Source: an uncultured Bacteroidales bacterium (GTDB lineage Bacteria; Bacteroidota; Bacteroidia; Bacteroidales; UBA932). Taken from it: a stretch of DNA of 64,000 bases. Shown piece after piece: positions 7,194 through 15,445 of this stretch (position 1 is its first letter; each line of letters opens with the position of its first letter). The notes beneath the pieces were generated by a model that was not told the DNA's origin, searched no databases, and saw only the letters and a program-made list of their open reading frames with translations. A program made the translations under genes and the position numbers. The stretch spans positions 50,592 to 114,591 of the forward strand of contig ONDF01000009.1 of assembly GCA_900316525.1 (NCBI GenBank). The letters run 5' to 3'.

Positions 7194-8738
7194 TCATTCG
7201 CAGCAACTTGAGTGGGACGGTAACCAAGTGTCGATGCCCCGCTCGCGATGGATCAGGTGCACGCGGACGGGATATTTCGCGACGAGGTACTCGGCGAGGT
7301 GCTGGGCGCTGTAGGCGGAGCGGTGCTGGCCGCCGGTGCAGCCGAAGCTGACCTGCAGGTGCGTGAAACCGCGCTCGAGGAAGCGCTCCACGTGCGCATC
7401 GACCAGAGCATAGACGTGCTCCAGGAAGCGGAGAATCTCGCCGTCCTCCTCCAGGAACCGGATGACGGGTTCGTCCAGGCCGGTCAACTGCTTGAACCGC
7501 TCGTACTTTCCGGGATTATGCACGCTCCGGCAGTCGAACACATACCCTCCCCCATTCCCGGACGGATCCTCAGGGATTCCCTTTCGGAAGGAAAAGCTGT
7601 ACACCGTCACGGTCAGGGGCGACCCGGAGGAGGGGGTATTCTTTCCCAAACCTGTGCCCACCCTCGGGCACATTAGAGGGAGGGGCCCGCCGCTTGCGGT
7701 GGGAGGGACGGAGCAATCTTTGATTGCGGAGGGTTTGGGAAAGAATACCCCCTCCGGGGAAAGGGCGCCCCTGCAAAGATTCGACAAGACCTCGGAGAGG
7801 TAGGGATAGTCATTGAACGGCAAAAGGGACTTGACGATCGCGAGGGCCGGGGGGATGCTGGAGGAGAAGGCTTTGTTGCCTTCCCAGAGGCCGCGGTAGC
7901 CGTAGCAGCCGAGGACCTGGAGCATCCGGAAGAGGATGAAGAGGCGGAGGCGCTGCCGGAAGTGGGCTTCGTCCACGGGCAGGTAGGCCTTCAGCGCGTC
8001 CAGATAGACCTGCAGCAGTTCTTCGCGCAGGGCTTCCGGGTATTTGGCGCGGGCCTGCCAGAGGAAGGAGGCCACGTCGTAGTAGACGGGGCCGCGGCGG
8101 CCGCCCTGGAAGTCGATGAACCAGGGCTCCCCGTCCACCAGCATCACGTTCCGGGCGTTGAAGTCCCGGTAGAGGAAGGTGTCGGAAGGTTCGGCCAGGA
8201 GGTCCGCCTTCAGGCGGTCGAAGTCGTCCTGCAGGAAGACCTCGTTGAACTCCACGCCGACGAGCTTCAGGAAGTCGTACTTGAAATAGTTCAGGTCGAA
8301 ATCCACCATCCGGGCGTCGAAGGACGGCTGCGGATAGCAGACCGAGAAATCCAGCCCGCGGGCGCCCTCGACCTGGATCTTCGGGAGGGCGGCGAGGGTC
8401 TTGCGCAGCAGCGCGACCTCGTCCGGCCCGTAGTTCCCCGAGGCGCGGCCGGCGGCGAGCGCGTCGTACAGGACGGTCGTGCCCAAGTCCTCCTGCAGAT
8501 AGCAGAGGCCATCGACAGCGACCACCTTCGGGACGTTGATTCCCTGGGCGGCGAAGTGACGGTCGATGGTGAGGAAGGCGCGGTTCTCGTCGGCGTCGGT
8601 GCCTTCCACGCCGATGAGGGTCCGCCCGTCGGCCCCCGTCAGGCGGTAGTACCGCCGGTGCGAAGCCGACCCGGTGAGCGCCACGCTGGACGCGGGCGCC
8701 GCGCCGGTATACTGTTCGAACAAGGATTCCAGTGACAT
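7194..8738 (-). CDS. AmgK-like sugar kinase fused to a RapZ C-terminal domain
   Basis: Residues 1 to about 325 form an aminoglycoside-phosphotransferase-like kinase: catalytic loop YRDFNARN with Asp and Asn near residues 190-197 and the metal-binding IDFQGG near 209, as in AmgK, which phosphorylates MurNAc/GlcNAc at C1. Residues about 370-514 match the RapZ C-terminal domain, including VFDCRSVHNPG and the signature GCTGGQHRS. In E. coli that domain binds glucosamine 6-phosphate and steers GlmZ decay. Between them sits a roughly 42-residue segment encoded by a palindromic element (7629-7755). The gene is followed after one base by the MurU-like gene. Fusion of the two domains is a form I associate with Bacteroidota; ligand and partner RNAs are unknown. 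Confidence 0.82.
   Translation of the reverse strand: MSLESLFEQYTGAAPASSVALTGSASHRRYYRLTGADGRTLIGVEGTDADENRAFLTIDRHFAAQGINVPKVVAVDGLCYLQEDLGTTVLYDALAAGRASGNYGPDEVALLRKTLAALPKIQVEGARGLDFSVCYPQPSFDARMVDFDLNYFKYDFLKLVGVEFNEVFLQDDFDRLKADLLAEPSDTFLYRDFNARNVMLVDGEPWFIDFQGGRRGPVYYDVASFLWQARAKYPEALREELLQVYLDALKAYLPVDEAHFRQRLRLFILFRMLQVLGCYGYRGLWEGNKAFSSSIPPALAIVKSLLPFNDYPYLSEVLSNLCRGALSPEGVFFPKPSAIKDCSVPPTASGGPLPLMCPRVGTGLGKNTPSSGSPLTVTVYSFSFRKGIPEDPSGNGGGYVFDCRSVHNPGKYERFKQLTGLDEPVIRFLEEDGEILRFLEHVYALVDAHVERFLERGFTHLQVSFGCTGGQHRSAYSAQHLAEYLVAKYPVRVHLIHRERGIDTWLPSHSSCCE
7629..7755. repeat. 127-bp palindromic element inside the AmgK-RapZ reading frame
   Basis: Perfect 24-bp terminal inverted repeats occupy 7629-7652 and 7732-7755 (outer core GGAGGGGGTATTC). 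Between them are three smaller hairpins: GTGCCC/GGGCAC, CCGC/GCGG within the CCCGCCGC arm, and GCAATC/GATTGC. The gene stays open through the whole element, which encodes low-complexity Pro/Gly/Ser-rich linker sequence. Confidence 0.85.
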
Positions 8739-8742
8739 GGTG

Positions 8743-8750
8743 CAAAATTA
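8743..8750 (-). promoter_or_regulatory. -7 promoter box (TAATTTTG) for the AmgK-RapZ gene
   Basis: Matches TAnnTTTG on the minus strand with only CACC between the box and the ATG, again predicting a leaderless or nearly leaderless transcript. Nine bases separate it from the opposing box of the phytase-like gene. Confidence 0.5.
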
Positions 8751-8758
8751 ATTATTCT

Positions 8759-8766
8759 TATCTTTG
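8759..8766 (+). promoter_or_regulatory. -7 promoter box (TATCTTTG) for the phytase-like lipoprotein
   Basis: The commonest form of the TAnnTTTG box in this window (also before pncB, exbB, gltX and the fucosidase), 18 bases upstream of the ATG at 8785. Confidence 0.6.
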
Positions 8767-8784
8767 CAAGCAAATGACGGTACG

Positions 8785-10191
8785 ATGAAAAGGATTCTGT
8801 TCAGCCTCCTCGCAGCTTGTTTCACGGCCCTGGGTTGCAGCGCGCAGCCGAAGGGGAAAGTGGTGTACGAACCCGTCCGGTTCGAGGACGGGACGCCCGT
8901 GGAGGGCGATGCGGAGGCCGACAGCCTGTTCGCAAAGGACCGCTTCGTGACGGACACCACCGTGACGGAGAAGGGCGATTCGCTCTTCACCGTCCGGCAC
9001 GCCGGCGCCTTCGTCCGGATGCAGATGGACGGCCTGCCGGCGGGCGTCGACAAGGTCCTGCTGGTGCCCGTGGTGGGCGAAGCGCGGACCCTTCCGGTGA
9101 CGGGAACGGGGCCGATGATCCTGTGGATGGCGAAGGAGCCGGGCGTCCTCACGGCGGTCGCCGCCGTCGCCGAGGCGCCGGACGGCCGCCTTTGGTCCGC
9201 CCGCCTCTCCGGCAGGAACATCGAGCCCGGCGTCGCGTACCGGTGGACCGGGACCCTCCTTCCGCCGGAAGCGCCGGATGCCGGCCTCCGGGCCACGCCC
9301 CTGCCGGCCACGCTCCTGGACATCGACCCCGGCGAGTATTCCGGCATCACCTGGCTCGGCGGGAACCAGTACGCGGTCGTGGACGACAACCTGAAGGGCG
9401 GCGGCATCCTGCGGTTCGCGATTCCCATCGACGCGGACGGCAACGTCGGCCCGGTCCTCCGGCAAGCCGCGCCCGGAACGGAGGCGGCCGACGGCAAGAA
9501 GCGGGACACCGAGGGCGTCGCCTTCGTCCCCTCCGAGAGCAAACTGTACGTCACCTCCGAAAAGCACCAGGAAATCCGCGCCTACGACCTCAACGGGCAC
9601 GACGCCGGCACCGCGCTGAAGGTTCCGAAGGACCTGAAGGGCATCGTCGACAACCAGGGCTTCGAGGCCCTCACCTACAACGAGAACACCGGCCTGTTCT
9701 GGACCACGACGGAAGCGCCGCTGAAGGCCGACACCTTCCTCCCCCGCATCCTCCGCCTGCAGAGCTTCGACCGTGAAGGGAAGCCCTCCAGACGCTATTT
9801 CTACCAGACCGGCGAGCCGACGCAAACCAGCCAGAAGACCGTCGCCTACGTGTTCGGCGTCCCGGCGCTCGCCGCCCTGGACGACGGCCGCCTGCTCGTC
9901 CTGGAGCGGGAAGTCTATGTGCCCCAGGGAAGCCTGTGGGAGAAGCTGCAAGGGGCTTTCACGGACATCCACATCTATGTCGTGGACCCGGTCCATGACA
10001 CCGCCGGCATCCTCCGCAAGTCCCTTCTGTGCACCTTCACCACCGGCGCCCTCAACCTCGCCAATTTCGAAGGGATGTGCCTCGGTCCCGTCCTGCCGGA
10101 CGGCCGGCGCACGCTCGTCCTCATCGCCGACTCCCAGAAGGGCTCCGGCGGCCTGACGAACGAGTACGTGAAAGTGATTCTTTTCCGGTAA
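8785..10191 (+). CDS. phytase-like 'esterase-like activity' lipoprotein
   Basis: The start MKRILFSLLAACFTALGC is a lipoprotein signal with lipobox LGCS, so the mature protein is membrane anchored, probably in the periplasm or on the surface. The body of about 300 residues fits the 'esterase-like activity of phytase' beta-propeller family: GEYSGITWLGGNQYAVVDD near residue 192, DTEGVAFVP near 242, FEALTYNENTGLFWTTTEAP near 295. Family members are linked to phosphate-ester hydrolysis, but many are uncharacterised. The first 170 residues are not recognised. The ATG follows a TATCTTTG box; a more upstream in-frame TTG falls inside that box and is rejected. Confidence 0.8.
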   Translation: MKRILFSLLAACFTALGCSAQPKGKVVYEPVRFEDGTPVEGDAEADSLFAKDRFVTDTTVTEKGDSLFTVRHAGAFVRMQMDGLPAGVDKVLLVPVVGEARTLPVTGTGPMILWMAKEPGVLTAVAAVAEAPDGRLWSARLSGRNIEPGVAYRWTGTLLPPEAPDAGLRATPLPATLLDIDPGEYSGITWLGGNQYAVVDDNLKGGGILRFAIPIDADGNVGPVLRQAAPGTEAADGKKRDTEGVAFVPSESKLYVTSEKHQEIRAYDLNGHDAGTALKVPKDLKGIVDNQGFEALTYNENTGLFWTTTEAPLKADTFLPRILRLQSFDREGKPSRRYFYQTGEPTQTSQKTVAYVFGVPALAALDDGRLLVLEREVYVPQGSLWEKLQGAFTDIHIYVVDPVHDTAGILRKSLLCTFTTGALNLANFEGMCLGPVLPDGRRTLVLIADSQKGSGGLTNEYVKVILFR

Positions 10192-10211
10192 CATCCTATC
10201 GGTTTTTTTCA

Positions 10212-10219
10212 TATCTTTG
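10212..10219 (+). promoter_or_regulatory. -7 promoter box (TATCTTTG) for the pncB-pncA operon
   Basis: Perfect TAnnTTTG match, 39 bases before the pncB ATG and just after a seven-base T-run. It argues against an upstream in-frame start inside the leader. Confidence 0.6.
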
Positions 10220-10258
10220 TGGATAACGCCCTCGGCGGCATCTACAAAGAAAAAAATC

Positions 10259-11767
10259 ATGGACAAACTGAACACTGCCTATTGCTCCGACAAGTACCAG
10301 TACACGATGGGAAAGTCGTACCTGGAATGCGGAAAGGACAAGGAAATCGCCACTTTCAACCTGTTTTACCGGAAGGCTCCGGAGAACAACAACTGGGCCG
10401 TCGTCAGCGGCACGGAAGAAGTCATCCAGATGATTCAGAAGCTGGGCACCGAGCCGGAGGAATTTTATGAGAAGTTCCTCCCCGGGGACGACTACAAGGA
10501 GTTCCGCAAGTATTTGAGCACGATGAAGTTCACCGGCGCGGTGTACTGCATGCGCGAGGGCGAGATTGCCTTCCCCACGCAGCCCATCGTCACCGTCGTC
10601 GCGCCCATGATCGAGGCCCAGGTTCTGGAGACCCCGATGCTGTGCATCCTGAACCACCAGATGGCCGTCGCGACCAAGGCCTCCCGCGTGTGCCGCGCCA
10701 CGGACAAGCCGGTCTCGGAGTTCGGTTCCCGGCGGGCGCACGGTCCCTGGGCCGCCGTGTACGGCGGCAAGGCCGCGCAGATCGCCGGCTGCGCCTCCTC
10801 CTCCAACATCCTCACCGGCGCGATGAACAACGTCCCTTCCACGGGCACGATGGCCCATAGCTTCGTGACCGCCTACGGCAGCACTGTCGAGGGCGAACAC
10901 CAGGCCTTCTGCGACTACATCCGCACGCACCGGGGCGAGAACATCATCCTCCTGATCGACACGTACGACACCCTCAAGTGCGGCGTCAAGAACGCCATCC
11001 GCGCCTTCCGCGAGAACGGCATCGACGACAGCTATCCCGGCGGCTACGGCGTCCGGCTGGACAGCGGCGACCTCGCCTACCTGTCCCAGGAAGTCCGTTC
11101 CATCCTGGACGAGCACGGCCTGAAAAAGTGCAAGATCTTCGCGACCAACAGCCTGGACGAGTACCTGATCACGGACCTCGAGCGGCAGGGCGCCTGCATC
11201 GACAGCTACGGCGTGGGCGACGCCATCGCCACCTCCAAGGCCGCCCCCTGCTTCGGCAACGTGTACAAGCTCGTGCAGATCGGCGACCAGCCCGTCCTGA
11301 AGCGCTCCGAGGACAAGATCAAGCTCATCAACCCGGGCTTCCAGATCACCTGGCGCATCAGCGCCCTGGACTCCTCCAAGGGCAACAAGATCGACGGCTA
11401 CGTGTTCAAGGCCGATGTCACCTGCCTCCGCGGCGACAAGATGGACCTCGCCATCCAGAAGGGCGAGACCATCACCGTCCGCGACGAGTACGACTCCTTC
11501 AAGTACAAGACCTTCGAGGCGGGCTCCTACGAGGCCCGTCCGCTCCAGCACCAGGCCATCGCGAACGGCAAGCGCGTGTGCCCGCAGCACACCCTGCTGC
11601 AGAAGAAGGCCTTCTTCAAGGACAACCTGCACCACTTCTCGCCCGCTGAATCCCGCCTCATCAACCCGCACTACTACAAGGTGGACATCTCCGACGACCT
11701 CTACGACACCAAGATGCGCCTGATCGACGACCTCGTGAAGCAGATCCAGGCCTTTGAAATCGACTAG
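10259..11767 (+). CDS. pncB: nicotinate phosphoribosyltransferase
   Basis: Converts nicotinate and PRPP to nicotinate mononucleotide in the Preiss-Handler NAD salvage route, with ATP hydrolysis. The 502-residue protein begins near the conserved YCSDKYQYTMGKSYLE and carries EFGSRRAHGP near residue 156 (PRPP/nicotinate loop), AHSFVTAYG near 197 and the phosphate-binding YGVRLDSGDLA near 262. The length and the extended C-terminal part fit the longer, NAPRT-type class. The start at MDKLNTAY was chosen because the 14 residues before it lie downstream of the -7 box and are not conserved. It is followed after two bases by pncA, its direct metabolic supplier. Confidence 0.9.
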   Translation: MDKLNTAYCSDKYQYTMGKSYLECGKDKEIATFNLFYRKAPENNNWAVVSGTEEVIQMIQKLGTEPEEFYEKFLPGDDYKEFRKYLSTMKFTGAVYCMREGEIAFPTQPIVTVVAPMIEAQVLETPMLCILNHQMAVATKASRVCRATDKPVSEFGSRRAHGPWAAVYGGKAAQIAGCASSSNILTGAMNNVPSTGTMAHSFVTAYGSTVEGEHQAFCDYIRTHRGENIILLIDTYDTLKCGVKNAIRAFRENGIDDSYPGGYGVRLDSGDLAYLSQEVRSILDEHGLKKCKIFATNSLDEYLITDLERQGACIDSYGVGDAIATSKAAPCFGNVYKLVQIGDQPVLKRSEDKIKLINPGFQITWRISALDSSKGNKIDGYVFKADVTCLRGDKMDLAIQKGETITVRDEYDSFKYKTFEAGSYEARPLQHQAIANGKRVCPQHTLLQKKAFFKDNLHHFSPAESRLINPHYYKVDISDDLYDTKMRLIDDLVKQIQAFEID

Positions 11768-11769
11768 CT

Positions 11770-12369
11770 ATGGCAAAGAACCTGAAAGACAGCGCACTGG
11801 TGGTCGTGGACATGCTCTACGACTTCATTGACGGGAGTATGGCGTGCCAGGGGGCCGATGGGGCCATCGAGGGCACGCTGAAGGCCATCGACAAGCTCAC
11901 GGACGGGACGAAAGCCGACGACACGGGCGTCGTCTCCACCTACCCGATCCTCTTCATCCGGGACCATCATCCCGCGGACCACTGCTCGTTCGCCGAGCAG
12001 GGCGGTCCCTGGCCGCCGCACTGCGTCCAGGGCACCCACGGGGCCGATGTCCACGAGTCCCTCCTCCCCTACGTGAAGGAGGACCTGACCTTCTTCAAGG
12101 GCGAGGACCCGACCAAGGAGCAGTACAGCGGCTTCGAGGGCGTGAATGCCGCCGGGCAGAGCCTCGCCGAGGTCCTGAAGCTCCTGGACATCAAGAACGT
12201 CCTCGTGTGCGGCATCGCCACGGAATACTGCGTCCGCAACACCGCGGAGGACCTCCTGAAGGACGGTTTCGCGGTCTATGTCCTGAAAGATGCCCTCGCC
12301 TGGGTCGATGCCGACGGCCATGTGGAGGCGCTGAAGGCGATGGAGAGCGAAGGGATTCATCTAATCTAG
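11770..12369 (+). CDS. pncA: nicotinamidase
   Basis: Deamidates nicotinamide to nicotinate, feeding the adjacent pncB product. The isochorismatase-like fold shows the catalytic Asp14 (VVVDMLYDF), the metal-binding cluster around D65-H71 (RDHHPADHCSF) and the nucleophile Cys154 in GIATEYCVRNTA with its cis-peptide region. The DHHPxxHxSF metal motif and 199-residue length fit nicotinamidase rather than other cysteine hydrolases of the fold. Two bases separate it from pncB, giving a compact NAD-salvage operon. A palindromic repeat begins at its stop codon. Confidence 0.92.
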   Translation: MAKNLKDSALVVVDMLYDFIDGSMACQGADGAIEGTLKAIDKLTDGTKADDTGVVSTYPILFIRDHHPADHCSFAEQGGPWPPHCVQGTHGADVHESLLPYVKEDLTFFKGEDPTKEQYSGFEGVNAAGQSLAEVLKLLDIKNVLVCGIATEYCVRNTAEDLLKDGFAVYVLKDALAWVDADGHVEALKAMESEGIHLI

Positions 12370-12418
12370 AGATTCCCGGTCAAGCCGGGAATGACGAAAA
12401 AGTAAGCCGGGAATGACG
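12369..12418. repeat. dispersed palindrome (ATTCCCGG/CCGGGAAT) plus a half copy
   Basis: A complete copy with arms ATTCCCGG and CCGGGAAT is followed by the shared tail ATGACG, then by a second right half (AAGCCGGGAATGACG). The same palindrome, reversed, closes folP at 4114-4134. It fills nearly the whole gap between pncA and the helicase gene. Confidence 0.8.
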
Positions 12419-12420
12419 AC

Positions 12421-14601
12421 ATGACCGACATTTTCGAGGGACTGAACAGCCGCCAAAAGGAGGCCGTGACCACGACGGAGGGAAGGATCCGCGTCGTGGC
12501 GGGAGCCGGCACGGGGAAGACGAAGGCGTTGACGCACCGGTACGCATACCTGGTGAACGTGCTGGGCATCGACCCGGCGAACATCCTGTGCCTCACCTTC
12601 ACGAACAAGGCGGCCGCGGAGATGCGCGCCCGCATCGCGGGGATGGTCCACAGCGGCGACTACAACGACTTCGTGTGCACCATCCACGGTTTCTGCGTCA
12701 AGTTCCTCCGGAAAGAGATCTACCGCCTGGGCTTCCCCAAGGGCTTCACCGTCCTGGACGAGGAGGATTGCAAGTCCATCGCGAAGCAGGCGATGGACGA
12801 GATGGGCCTCAAGCGCACCGAGAAGACGGTCAAGCAGTTCCTGGACATGGTCTCGGTCGACAAGGCCCTGAACGGCTACATCCCGGCCTTCATGCTCCCG
12901 GGGGCGAAGATCACCGACGAGATGCGGAAGGGCAACCGCCTCGCCGGCTACGTGAGCCGGCAGATGAAAAACTACGCCCTGGACTTCGACGACCTCATCA
13001 ACGTCACGAAATACATCCTGGACCGCTTCCCGGAGGCCTGCGAATGGTGGCAGAACACGCTGAACTACATCATGGTGGACGAGGCGCAGGACTGCAACCT
13101 GGACGACTGGGACCTCGTGGAGCGGCTCGCGGCGAAGCACCGCAACCTCTTCATCGTGGGCGACCCGGACCAGGCCATCTACGAATGGCGCGGCGCGCGG
13201 CCGGACCTCTTCGTCCAGTTCGCGGCCGACCACACCGTCATCCTGGACGAGAACTACCGCTCCACCCCGAAGATCCTGGACATCGCCAACTCGGTCATCT
13301 CCCACAACAAGAACCGCATCCCGAAGGACCTCTTCACCCGCAAAGCCGAAGGCCGCGCGGTCATCCACTACCACGGCAAGTCCGAGAAGGAGGAGATGGA
13401 CTGGATCATCGCGCAGATCAAGACCCTCCTCGCGCACGACGCCAAGGTCAATGACATCGCGATCCTGTACCGCAGCACCTACCAGTCCCGGGCCCTGGAG
13501 CAGGCGCTCCTGAACGCCCGCCTGGAATACACCGTCTGGGGCGGCACCCGGTTCTTCGAGCGCCGCGAGATCAAGGACGCGCTCTCCTACCTCCGCCTCG
13601 TGAACAACCAGGACGACGACCTCGCCTTCGAGCGCATCGTCAATGTACCCTCCCGCAAGCTCGGCAAGAAGTTCCTGGACACTTTAAGGGCCGATGCGGA
13701 CCGCGACGGCGTCTCCCTCTTCAGCGCCCTCCAGCTCCGCGACGGCTACGGGAAACCGACCGCCCAGGCCTTTGTCGACGTGATCGAGGACGCGAAGGCC
13801 TTCGCCCTGGAGCATCGCGTGAGCGACCTCCTGAACCGTCTGCTGGACCGTTCCGGCCTCAAGCAGGACATCCGCGAGGACCAGGACGAGGACCGGCTGG
13901 AGAACCTGGACGAACTCCTCTCCTCCATCCGCTTCTACGAGTCCGTCCGCACCCCGGACGAGTCCACCCTCGCCGACTACCTGCAGGACATCGCCCTGTA
14001 CACGAACGACGACCACCGCAAGGACGTTCCCACGCTCAAGCTGATGACCATCCACCAGGCGAAGGGCCTCGAGTTCCCGTACGTCTTCATCATCGGCCTG
14101 TCCGAGGGCGTCTTTCCGAACCTCAGGACCATCCGGGAATACAAGAAGAACGGCGAGGAAGAGGAGCGCCGGCTCATGTATGTCGCCGTCACCCGCGCCG
14201 AGAAGGCGCTGTTCCTCACCGAGTCGGAAGGCTTCAACCTCTCCACGAAGATGAACAAGTACCCGTCCCGCTTCCTGGCGGAAATCAAGCGGGAAATGGT
14301 TGTCACCGAAGGATTTATCCCCGAGGAACTCTGGCGCGGGACCCGGAACCTCATCCACGTCCTGGACGAGGAGTTCGACCCGCACCGCCCCATTGACCTG
14401 GACAGCGTCGACTTCACCGAGGAACGGGCGGAACTCAAGAGCCCCTTCCACATCGGCGACACCGTCACCCACACCGTCTTCGGCGAGGGCGTCATCCGCG
14501 CCGCGAACAAGGACTGGACCACCTTCGAGGTCGAATTCGCCGACGGCAAGGTGCGCTCCCTCCGCGCCGCCTTCCTCAAGCTCGCCGACCTGCCGGAATA
14601 A
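12421..14601 (+). CDS. UvrD/PcrA-type superfamily 1 DNA helicase
   Basis: A 3'-5' ATP-dependent DNA helicase of the UvrD/Rep/PcrA group, 726 residues. Motifs in order: Q-motif LNSRQKEAV (residue 8), Walker A AGAGTGKTKAL (about 30), VDEAQDCN (about 219), GDPDQAIYEWRGA (about 244), DENYRS (about 276), TIHQAKGLEF (about 542) and VAVTRAEKAL (about 589). The last 60 residues form the UvrD C-terminal Tudor-like fold (VFGEGVI...VEFADGKVRSL). Likely roles are repair and removal of proteins from DNA. It starts directly after a palindromic repeat. Its last 50 bp recur at 15329-15378. Confidence 0.9.
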   Translation: MTDIFEGLNSRQKEAVTTTEGRIRVVAGAGTGKTKALTHRYAYLVNVLGIDPANILCLTFTNKAAAEMRARIAGMVHSGDYNDFVCTIHGFCVKFLRKEIYRLGFPKGFTVLDEEDCKSIAKQAMDEMGLKRTEKTVKQFLDMVSVDKALNGYIPAFMLPGAKITDEMRKGNRLAGYVSRQMKNYALDFDDLINVTKYILDRFPEACEWWQNTLNYIMVDEAQDCNLDDWDLVERLAAKHRNLFIVGDPDQAIYEWRGARPDLFVQFAADHTVILDENYRSTPKILDIANSVISHNKNRIPKDLFTRKAEGRAVIHYHGKSEKEEMDWIIAQIKTLLAHDAKVNDIAILYRSTYQSRALEQALLNARLEYTVWGGTRFFERREIKDALSYLRLVNNQDDDLAFERIVNVPSRKLGKKFLDTLRADADRDGVSLFSALQLRDGYGKPTAQAFVDVIEDAKAFALEHRVSDLLNRLLDRSGLKQDIREDQDEDRLENLDELLSSIRFYESVRTPDESTLADYLQDIALYTNDDHRKDVPTLKLMTIHQAKGLEFPYVFIIGLSEGVFPNLRTIREYKKNGEEEERRLMYVAVTRAEKALFLTESEGFNLSTKMNKYPSRFLAEIKREMVVTEGFIPEELWRGTRNLIHVLDEEFDPHRPIDLDSVDFTEERAELKSPFHIGDTVTHTVFGEGVIRAANKDWTTFEVEFADGKVRSLRAAFLKLADLPE

Positions 14602-14612
14602 AATCCAAGATT

Positions 14613-15128
14613 ATGAAAAGACTGATTGTTTCTCTTGCGCTCGCCGCGCTGTGCGCTTGCGCTCTCGCCCAGGGTCCTCTCCGTAGGCCGGAAGTCCCTC
14701 CCGGCTACCAGGAAGTGCTCACCATCCAGATCGACATCAAAGGCGCCCAGACCGTGATGGCCGATTCCGTGTCCGTGACCATGATCCCCTTCGCCGGCAG
14801 CGTGGACTGCGCCAATTTCAAGGGCGAGGTGCTCCCGACCGGGGTCGACACCCAGGTGGGCAAGCCTTCCGGCCGGACGCTGTCCGCCCGCTACATGCTG
14901 GTGGGCAAGGACCTGACCGGCGCCGACTGCCACATTTTCATCGAGAACAACGGCGACATGCGCGAGCCCTTCACGCACCCGTTCATCGTCACGGACAGCG
15001 AGGCCCTCTCCTTCCTGAACACAGCCACCCTCCTCGGCCAGCTCGACTTCAGCGCCAGCGGCCTGACGATCCGGATCTACTGCCCGCCGGCCGGCCTGGA
15101 TCCCACAGCCAGCCAGCGGCAGCTGTAG
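14613..15128 (+). CDS. small secreted protein, possibly DUF3237-like
   Basis: This 171-residue protein starts with a clear Sec signal (MKRLIVSLALAALCACALAQ). The mature part contains GVDTQVGKPSGRTLSARYML and HIFIENNGDMREPF, which resemble the DUF3237 pattern (an ARY strand, then a stretch with Asn-Gly) but not strongly enough for a firm call. It has two mature Cys residues that could pair. It lies eleven bases after the helicase stop, inside a segment bounded by two copies of the helicase 3' end, so it may have arrived with that segment. Function unknown. Confidence 0.6.
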   Translation: MKRLIVSLALAALCACALAQGPLRRPEVPPGYQEVLTIQIDIKGAQTVMADSVSVTMIPFAGSVDCANFKGEVLPTGVDTQVGKPSGRTLSARYMLVGKDLTGADCHIFIENNGDMREPFTHPFIVTDSEALSFLNTATLLGQLDFSASGLTIRIYCPPAGLDPTASQRQL

Positions 15129-15150
15129 GATCCAAGATGCCCATTCACTT

Positions 15151-15328
15151 TTACCGGTTCTTCGCGTCCCAGGAGACGAAGGTCTCGTAGTCGTATTTCC
15201 AGGAGGCTCCGTAGGCCAGCTTGTGGATACGGTAGTAGATGGCTTCGCGGGACGGGGCGTTGAACTTGCCCTTGTTCGTGAACATGATACTGTCCTCGGT
15301 CGGGCGATACAGGCCGGTCAGGCAGAGG
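15151..15328 (-). pseudogene. 3' remnant of an M64-type peptidase gene
   Basis: About 55 codons on the minus strand read GLYRPTEDSIMF then FNAPSREAIYYRIHKLAYG and end FVSWDAKNR, which I recognise as the C-terminus of Bacteroidales M64 (IgA-peptidase-like) metallopeptidases. Upstream coding is replaced abruptly at about 15329 by the antisense of a duplicated helicase end, so the catalytic HExxH domain is gone. It is not a functional gene. Family recognition is from memory of the C-terminal pattern. Confidence 0.5.
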
Positions 15329-15378
15329 TACGCTCCCCCCACGCCGCCTTCCTCAAGCTCGCGGACCTGCCGGAATAA
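15329..15378 (+). repeat. second copy of the helicase gene's last 50 bp
   Basis: Aligns without gaps to 14552-14601 with four mismatches. Both copies read in the same frame, ending AAFLKLADLPE and a TAA stop; upstream residues differ (RSLR versus RSPH). The two copies are direct repeats bounding the 727-bp segment that holds the secreted protein and the peptidase remnant. Confidence 0.9.
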
Positions 15379-15379
15379 G

Positions 15380-15417
15380 AGATTTCTCCACGCGCTTCGC
15401 TTGGTCGAAATGACAAG
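15380..15417. repeat. dispersed palindrome, AGATTTCTC...GAAATGACA type
   Basis: Has the ends shared by the copies at 37950, 40559, 47564 and 48651 (AGATTTCTC and TCGAAATGACA), with a different middle (CACGCGCTTCGCTTGG). It sits directly after the duplicated helicase end and before the exbB promoter; together with the peptidase remnant and the duplicated helicase end it accounts for most of the 384-bp stretch without an intact gene. Confidence 0.75.
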
Positions 15418-15437
15418 GTTTTTCGGAATAAAATTTG

Positions 15438-15445
15438 TATCTTTG
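15438..15445 (+). promoter_or_regulatory. -7 promoter box (TATCTTTG) for exbB-exbD-tonB
   Basis: Perfect TAnnTTTG match 67 bases before the exbB ATG, giving a leader of about 62 bases, one of the longer leaders in the window. Confidence 0.6.

Noticed and set aside
7560..7780. CRISPR array or tandem repeat in the AmgK-RapZ gene
   Set aside because: The repeats are inverted, not direct and regularly spaced; no array or cas gene occurs in the window.
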